From positions 1 to 10,829 of the forward strand of contig DAIDTV010000033.1 of NCBI GenBank assembly GCA_027457005.1: a stretch of DNA of 10,829 nucleotides. The letters run 5' to 3'. The stretch comes from Chloroflexota bacterium (GTDB taxonomy: Bacteria > Chloroflexota > Limnocylindria > Limnocylindrales > CSP1-4). The notes beneath the pieces are model-generated. The model ran no database searches, was not told where the DNA came from, and was given only the letters and a program-made list of their open reading frames with translations. Position 1 is the first letter of the stretch. Each line of letters opens with the position of its first letter. Below, in pieces: positions 6,272 through 10,829 of the stretch. Made by a program: the position numbers and the translations under genes.

Positions 6272-7246
6272 ATGTTGACCGAAGACGCTTCCCGGACCTC
6301 GTCGCCGGCTGCCACGTCGCAGCGGGACACCTCCGCCCCGATCTGCTACCTGAACGGCGAATTCCTCCCGCTCGCCGATGCCAACGTCAACATCATGACC
6401 CACGCCTTCATGTACGGGACGGGGGTGTTCGAGGGGATCCGCGCGTACTGGAACGCGGACCAGGGGCAGCTCTACGGCCTGCGCCTGGCGGAGCACTTCC
6501 AGCGCATCTCCGACTCCTGCCGCATCCTCTACATGGATCCCCCGGGCGCGGTGGACGAGCTGGTCGCGCTCACCGTCGACCTGCTCCGCCGGAACGACTT
6601 CCACGAGGATGCCTACGTCCGGCCCTCGGTGTACAAGTCGACCCAGGCCATCGGGGTGCGCCTGCACAACCTCGAGCAGGGCTTCTACATCCTGGCGATC
6701 CCGTTCGGCGATTACATCGACACCACCCACGGGATCCGCACCCAGACCGTGTCGTGGCGGCGGGTCAGCGACCAGTCGCTCCCGGCCCGCGCCAAGATCG
6801 TGGGCGCGTACGTCAACTCGGCGTTCGCGAAGACCGAGGCCCAGCTGGTCGGGGCGGACGAGGCGATCGTCCTGGCCTCCGACGGGCACGTCTCCGAGGG
6901 CAGTGCCGAGAACCTCTTCATGGTGCGGCGCGGCGAGCTGGTCACGCCGCCCGTGACCGACGACATCCTCGAGGGGATCACGCGGGCGGGGATCATCGAG
7001 ATCGCGGATCGCGAGCTCGGGCTCCGGGTCGTGGAGCGCAGCATCGACCGCACCGAGCTGTACATCGCGGACGAGCTGTTCCTGTGCGGCACCGGCGCGC
7101 AGGTTTCGCCGGTCACCGAGGTCGACCACCACGTCCTGGGTGGCGGGCAGGTCGGCCCGATCACGCGCCGGCTCTCCGAGGCGTACTTCGACGCGGTGCG
7201 GGGGCGGCTGCCGGCCTATCGGCACTGGCTCACGCCCGTCTACTAG
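6272..7246 (+). CDS. ilvE: Class IV branched-chain amino acid aminotransferase
   Basis: The 324-residue PLP enzyme transfers amino groups between glutamate/2-oxoglutarate and branched-chain keto acids in Val, Leu and Ile synthesis. Family marks, in order: YLNGEFLPLADANVNI (start of the fold), YGTGVFEGIRAY (48-59), VRPSVYK, SLPARAKIVGAYVNS with PLP-binding lysine K175, the SDGHVSEGSAENLF signature (E209, E213), PPVTDDILEGITR, and the phosphate-binding CGTGAQVSPV (T274). Length fits the bacterial IlvE type I enzyme (about 300-310), plus a Ser/Thr-rich N-terminal tail of about 23 residues not expected in the fold. The ATG at 6272 lies directly after a -10 box, supporting a leaderless message. 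A D-amino-acid transaminase is unlikely given the overall pattern. The glycosyltransferase follows immediately. Confidence 0.93.
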   Translation: MLTEDASRTSSPAATSQRDTSAPICYLNGEFLPLADANVNIMTHAFMYGTGVFEGIRAYWNADQGQLYGLRLAEHFQRISDSCRILYMDPPGAVDELVALTVDLLRRNDFHEDAYVRPSVYKSTQAIGVRLHNLEQGFYILAIPFGDYIDTTHGIRTQTVSWRRVSDQSLPARAKIVGAYVNSAFAKTEAQLVGADEAIVLASDGHVSEGSAENLFMVRRGELVTPPVTDDILEGITRAGIIEIADRELGLRVVERSIDRTELYIADELFLCGTGAQVSPVTEVDHHVLGGGQVGPITRRLSEAYFDAVRGRLPAYRHWLTPVY

Positions 7247-7253
7247 GCCCGCC

Positions 7254-8942
7254 CTGGACGCGCCGCCGAACCCGGGGGACCCGTCGCCTCTCCCCCGCCA
7301 CCATCGTCTGCTGGAGATCCTGCCGGGGGCCGTCACCTGGCTGCTGATCCTCGCGCCGATCGCGCTGAGCTTCTCGTTCCCCGAGCTCGTCGCGTGGTTC
7401 GTGCTGAGCTTCGACTTCTACTGGCTGTACCGGGCGGTGGTCGTGATCGTGAGCGTCTCGGTCACGTACCTGCGGATCCGCGACGTGCTCGACGCGGACT
7501 GGCGGGCCCAGCTCGAGGGCCTGGTCGACCTGCCCACCCGCCAGCGGGTGCTCGAGGACCGCATCGAACGGATCCGCGTTCGCGTCCGCGATCTCGACCG
7601 GGCGGGCGACCGGCTGGCGGCGCGCGGCGGGCGGCGCGAGCGCCATCGGCTCGAGAGCGAGCTGGCCACCGTCAAGCGGCTGCTGGCCAGCGGGATCCAG
7701 CCGCTGGATCCCCGTCGCCTGGTGCAGGTCGCGCTGATCCCCACCTACACCGAACCGTACGCGAAGCTCGAGGCGACTCTCCGCGCGCTCGCCGACGCGG
7801 ACTGGCCCGCCGAGCGAAAGCTGGTCGCGATCATCACGCGGGAGACGGACCTGGAAGGGCGCGAGAACGTCGCCCGGCTGCGCCAGGTGTTCGGCGACCG
7901 GTTCGCCCACTTCTTCCACGTCCTGGACCCCCTGGAGCCGGGCATCGTGATCGGGAAGTCGAGCGCGATGGCCTACGGCGGTCGCTGGCTGTACCGCGAG
8001 CTGGTCGAGCTCGGGTACGACCCGGCGATGGTCGTCGTCACCGACCTCGATTCCGACTACCGCGTGCACCGGCAGTACTTCACGTACCTCGCCCACCGGT
8101 TCGCCATCGATCCGGACCGGTACCACCGCCTCTACCAGCCGGTCCCGATGTTCCACAACAACCTGTGGGAGGTGCCGCTCGCGGTCCGCCTGACCGCGGT
8201 CGGCGCGACGCACATCCAGATGTGGCGTTCGCTCTCCCCCGAGCGGCTGGTCAGCTTCAGCTCGTACGCCGTCTCCCTAAGGACGGTGCACGAGGTGGGC
8301 TACTGGGCCACCGACGCGATCCCCGAGGATTCGCGCTTCTACTGGAAGAGCTTCTTCACGTACGCCGGCACGTTCCGGGCCGAGCCGCTGTTCATCCCGG
8401 TCTTCGGCGACGCGGTCCGGGCCCGGACCTACCCCCGGACGCTGTACCAGCAGTACACCCAGATCCGCCGGTGGGCCTGGGGCGTCACCGACATCCCGTA
8501 CTACATCCACCACGCGCTGACCCACCCGGAGATCCCGCTCGGGGTGCGGCTGCATCGCCTCGGCGACCTGTGGTCGGACCACATCAACTGGGCGGTCGCG
8601 CCGTACGTGCTGATCTTCGGGTCGAACCTGCCGCTGCTGATCAGCAACCAGTTCGGACACTCGGAGTTCGCCCAGACCACGCTCGGCCACAACCTGCCCG
8701 TCTATGCCGCCTGGATGCTCACCGGGGCCTTCTGCTGCCTGATGATCCTGATCTTCATCGAGGACCGCATCGCGCCGCCGCGCCCGGAGTCGTGGGGGGT
8801 CCTGCGGCGGGCGCTGGTCTACGTGCAGTGGCTGGCGGTCCCGGCCGTCGGGATGGTGTTCAGCAATCTCCCGGCGCTCGAGGCGCAGACGCGGCTGATG
8901 ACGGGGCGCCGGCTGGAGTACCGGGTCACCGAGAAAGTCTGA
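7254..8942 (+). CDS. Membrane-anchored GT2 glycosyltransferase (DxD, QxxRW type); start uncertain
   Basis: About 560 residues, counted from the CTG at 7254. Two N-terminal membrane spans (EILPGAVTWLLILAPIAL; FYWLYRAVVVIVSVSVTYL) precede a charged, probably coiled-coil segment (about 99-150, Arg/Glu-rich). A GT-A domain then opens with VALIPTYTEP. Catalytic marks are VTDLDSD (D264, D266, D268), TDAIPED (D354, E358, D359) and QIRRW (Q403-W407), the D..DxD..D..QxxRW pattern of cellulose- and hyaluronan-synthase-like processive enzymes. Two or three further spans follow in the C-terminal part. It probably assembles or modifies an envelope glycan; the sugar and acceptor are unknown. No ATG, GTG or TTG in any frame lies between the ilvE stop and 7393. 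The only in-frame upstream start that keeps both spans is GTG 7140, inside ilvE; GTG 7401 would remove the first span. CTG 7254 is a placeholder for the 5' end. Confidence 0.85.
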   Translation: MDAPPNPGDPSPLPRHHRLLEILPGAVTWLLILAPIALSFSFPELVAWFVLSFDFYWLYRAVVVIVSVSVTYLRIRDVLDADWRAQLEGLVDLPTRQRVLEDRIERIRVRVRDLDRAGDRLAARGGRRERHRLESELATVKRLLASGIQPLDPRRLVQVALIPTYTEPYAKLEATLRALADADWPAERKLVAIITRETDLEGRENVARLRQVFGDRFAHFFHVLDPLEPGIVIGKSSAMAYGGRWLYRELVELGYDPAMVVVTDLDSDYRVHRQYFTYLAHRFAIDPDRYHRLYQPVPMFHNNLWEVPLAVRLTAVGATHIQMWRSLSPERLVSFSSYAVSLRTVHEVGYWATDAIPEDSRFYWKSFFTYAGTFRAEPLFIPVFGDAVRARTYPRTLYQQYTQIRRWAWGVTDIPYYIHHALTHPEIPLGVRLHRLGDLWSDHINWAVAPYVLIFGSNLPLLISNQFGHSEFAQTTLGHNLPVYAAWMLTGAFCCLMILIFIEDRIAPPRPESWGVLRRALVYVQWLAVPAVGMVFSNLPALEAQTRLMTGRRLEYRVTEKV

Positions 8943-8951
8943 GGGCGCGAC

Positions 8952-10745
8952 CTACCCGCCGGGGACCTTGAGCTGCGGCGTCTTCGCTCCCGTGATCACG
9001 ATCACGTCCACCTTCACCGTCGGGTCGGCGGCGGTGGTGATGGTGACACCGAAGGTCGACTGCAGCACGCGGACCGTCTCGGGCATGGTCGCCTCCGCGC
9101 CGTTGTAGAACGTGACCACCGTGTTGGGGTAGTCGGAACGGTCGGCGCGGCCGCCGTTGGCCGACGGCACGCTGGCGTTCATGCCGAGGTAGGTCAGGTA
9201 GGCCGCCACGCTGGTCGCCTGGCCGGCGACGCCGGAGCCGTTCTCCACGAGCACCTGCGCACTCTCCGCGGAGAGCTTCGCGCGCGACTGGGCGAGGGGA
9301 GTGCTGCTGCTGAGCGCCTGGGTCACGGCCTGCCGGATCGCCGGCAGGTTGGGGTGCAGCCAGTAGTGGATCACGCACTCCGCCGGCGGGCACTGGACGG
9401 CGTACTGCGGCGGCGTGAACACGAGCGAGTGCAGGTTGGTGGTGTCGGCCTTCTCGATCAGCGACACGAGCTGCGGGAGCTGGTCGCGCGGAAAGTCGGT
9501 GTGGATCGCGTTCCGCAGCGCCTGACCCAGCGCGTCGAGCTTGTTGGGATCGAGGAAGCTCAGCACGTCGGTCTGCTGGCGGATCGACGTGATCACCCGC
9601 TGCTGCCGCAGCGACCGGTCGAAGTCCGACGTGGCGTGTCGCGAGCGCGCGTACGCCAGGGCCTCCTCGCCGGACATGTGCTGGATGCCCGGCGGGATGT
9701 AGAGCTTGATCGCCCCGCGACCGTTGTCGGTCGGGTAGTCGTAGTCCGTCACCGGGATCTGGACGTCGATGGTCGCCCCGCCGAGCGTGTCGACCACCTG
9801 GCGGAACCCCGAGAAGTTGACCTCGACGTAGTACGGGATCTGGATCCCGAGCATGTACCCCAGGGTCCCCTTGAGGGCATTCACGCCGCGCGTGGCGTCG
9901 GTCCCCGGGAACAGGTTGGGAGCGCCCTCCGCGTAGGTCCAGATGCTGTTGACCTTGTTCGGATAGATGCCGCCGAAGTAGGCGGCGGCGGGCCACGTCG
10001 GCGGCAGGGGGATCTGCTCGAAGTCCCGCGGGACGCTGAACATCGACACCTGCCCGCTCGTGGGGTCGATGCTCGCCACGATCATCGTATCGGTGTTGAA
10101 GGTCCGGTCCGCGGGACGCTGGTCGACTCCCACCAGCAGCACGTTCAGGCGTCCGCCGTTCCATGGCGCGATGCTGGGCTGCGGCTGTGCCGCCGTCCCG
10201 GCGTACGCGCTGGCGGCCGGCGACGCACCGGGGGAGGCCGCGGAGACGGCCGGGTTCGACGGCGAGTCGCTGGTCACGGCCATGATCGTGTCGTGCGCGA
10301 TCCGGTCGTAGCGGGCAAGCGCCACGTGCGCCATGCCCATGACCAGGAGGACGGCGACCAGCCCGGCCAGCGAGAGGGGCGCGAACGGAATGCGGGGACG
10401 GCCCAGCCGCCCACCGCCCTCGGGGACCTCCACCGCCGCGCAGCGGTAGGCGTCGATGGCGGCGATGGCCCGGTAGAGGAAGAGCAGCACATCCAGCGCC
10501 AGGAGCACGTCCAGCACGAACGGGTCGAACACGCTGACCTTGACCACGTCGCGGGTGGAGGCACTCGCGAGCAGCCCGCCCAGCAAGGCGAGCCCCAGGA
10601 AGGGCGGTGCGGCGAAGGCCAGTGCGCGCGCGTGGCGCCGTGCGTACAGGTGCCCCAGGCCCGGGAAGATCAGGCTCAGGAAGGCGGCCGCGAACGGAGA
10701 GGGTCGCCCGATCGGGCGGTCGACGTTCGGCACGGCCCGGATCAT
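8952..10745 (-). CDS. LytR-CpsA-Psr (LCP) family ligase with polytopic N-terminus and LytR_C domain
   Basis: The roughly 597-residue protein belongs to the family that transfers undecaprenyl-linked polymers to the cell wall. The N-terminus carries about four membrane spans (near 18-34, 41-62, 75-93 and 122-141), the first with LSLIFPGLGHLY. Most LCP proteins have only one. A Ser/Ala/Pro linker leads to the LCP domain (about 195-390) with RLNVLLVGVDQRP (D208), FNTDTMIVASI (D219), SVPRDFEQI (R240, D241), KVNSIW, and YARSRHATSDFDR (R367, R369, R377). These Asp/Arg positions match those that bind pyrophosphate and metal. The C-terminal LytR_C domain (about 495-590) starts at VLVENGSGVAG. ATG 10745 is chosen. 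An upstream in-frame extension to 10817 is Pro/Gly-rich and probably untranslated, and GTG 10733 is an alternative. The stop lies 9 bp from that of the glycosyltransferase. Confidence 0.92.
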   Translation of the reverse strand: MIRAVPNVDRPIGRPSPFAAAFLSLIFPGLGHLYARRHARALAFAAPPFLGLALLGGLLASASTRDVVKVSVFDPFVLDVLLALDVLLFLYRAIAAIDAYRCAAVEVPEGGGRLGRPRIPFAPLSLAGLVAVLLVMGMAHVALARYDRIAHDTIMAVTSDSPSNPAVSAASPGASPAASAYAGTAAQPQPSIAPWNGGRLNVLLVGVDQRPADRTFNTDTMIVASIDPTSGQVSMFSVPRDFEQIPLPPTWPAAAYFGGIYPNKVNSIWTYAEGAPNLFPGTDATRGVNALKGTLGYMLGIQIPYYVEVNFSGFRQVVDTLGGATIDVQIPVTDYDYPTDNGRGAIKLYIPPGIQHMSGEEALAYARSRHATSDFDRSLRQQRVITSIRQQTDVLSFLDPNKLDALGQALRNAIHTDFPRDQLPQLVSLIEKADTTNLHSLVFTPPQYAVQCPPAECVIHYWLHPNLPAIRQAVTQALSSSTPLAQSRAKLSAESAQVLVENGSGVAGQATSVAAYLTYLGMNASVPSANGGRADRSDYPNTVVTFYNGAEATMPETVRVLQSTFGVTITTAADPTVKVDVIVITGAKTPQLKVPGG

Positions 10746-10747
10746 AC
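10742..10747 (-). promoter_or_regulatory. Candidate -10 box overlapping the LCP start region
   Basis: Reverse strand reads CGGTATGATCC, so a good -10 hexamer TATGAT overlaps the annotated ATG (10745-10743). If it is used, transcription would start near 10735 and the first start codon on the message would be GTG 10733, again nearly leaderless. No -35 is clear. This could be chance overlap of an ATG with a TANNNT pattern. Confidence 0.35.
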
Positions 10748-10829
10748 CGGGTCCACCGGGTGAGGGCCACCCCGCGACCAGGGGCGGCACGCCGAAGCGG
10801 ATTCCCGGCCCGGGCACCCGCTATTCCCG
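10748..10829. other. Right-edge region upstream of the LCP gene, no gene seen
   Basis: These last bases hold no supportable coding sequence on either strand. ATTCCCG occurs twice (10801-10807 and 10822-10828), 21 bp apart, around a CCCGGCCCGGG-like stretch. It could belong to an intergenic region or the end of an off-window gene. Confidence 0.4.

Noticed and set aside
4558..6330. Long reverse-strand open frame of 590 codons opposite the DUF1634-like and exchanger genes
   Set aside because: Composition is low-complexity Asp/His/Arg/Gly, there is no domain, and it is antisense to membrane proteins with clear family motifs.
7394..8971. Forward frame-2 open frame overlapping the glycosyltransferase
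   Set aside because: Arg/Pro/Gly/Ala-rich read of the same DNA; the overlapping frame carries DxD and QxxRW motifs.
9354..10763. Forward open frame of 469 codons opposite the LCP gene
   Set aside because: Repetitive Val/Arg/Gly/His composition; the reverse strand encodes a full LCP plus LytR_C protein.
1..10829. CRISPR array, tRNA, insertion sequence or phage genes
   Set aside because: No regularly spaced repeats, no cloverleaf-like sequence noticed, and no transposase, integrase or phage motif in any convincing frame.

Overview
This is a very GC-rich bacterial chromosomal window with tightly packed genes and frequent GTG starts. I see no rRNA, tRNA, CRISPR array, transposase or integrase. 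Several features recall GC-rich Chloroflexota: the rpsF-ssb-rpsR cluster without rplI, a zinc-ligand-type S18, an LCP protein fused to several N-terminal membrane helices, and a subtilase with Ig-like repeats. The phylum is an inference, and an actinobacterial or Dormibacterota-like source is not excluded.

Layout. (1) Positions 2-1280 (+): the C-terminal part of a secreted subtilisin-like (S8) protease. Its 5' part lies off the window, and it carries an apparent one-base frameshift near position 397. (2) Positions 1299-2504 (-): a CpaE-like protein, a receiver-like domain joined to a MinD/ParA-type ATPase. It converges on the protease, and the two stop codons sit in an 18-bp imperfect tandem duplication. 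(3) Positions 2505-2663: a divergent control region with two back-to-back extended -10 boxes and an rpsF leader whose Shine-Dalgarno lies in a hairpin loop. (4) Positions 2664-3881 (+): rpsF, ssb and rpsR, the translation/replication operon. (5) Positions 3948-6219 (+): a TSUP (TauE/SafE) permease, a small DUF1634-like membrane protein and a CaCA-type cation exchanger, with an 8-nt overlap and then a 9-nt gap, so probably one transport operon. (6) Positions 6272-7246 (+): a class IV branched-chain aminotransferase whose ATG sits six bases after a TATACT box, as expected for a leaderless mRNA. (7) From about 7254 to 8942 (+): a membrane-anchored GT2 glycosyltransferase of the D..DxD..QxxRW type, with no recognisable start codon. 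(8) Positions 8952-10745 (-): a LytR-CpsA-Psr cell-wall ligase with a LytR_C domain, convergent with the glycosyltransferase and only 9 bp away.

Functionally the window is mostly housekeeping (ribosome, ssDNA binding, amino-acid metabolism) mixed with envelope functions (secreted protease, glycosyltransferase, LCP ligase, transporters). The glycosyltransferase and LCP ligase could act in one surface-polymer pathway, but they are convergently transcribed and that link is inferred. I found no convincing undescribed multi-gene system. The points most worth checking are start-site and promoter architecture, the protease frameshift, the missing start codon of the glycosyltransferase, and altered ligand positions in the exchanger and receiver domains.
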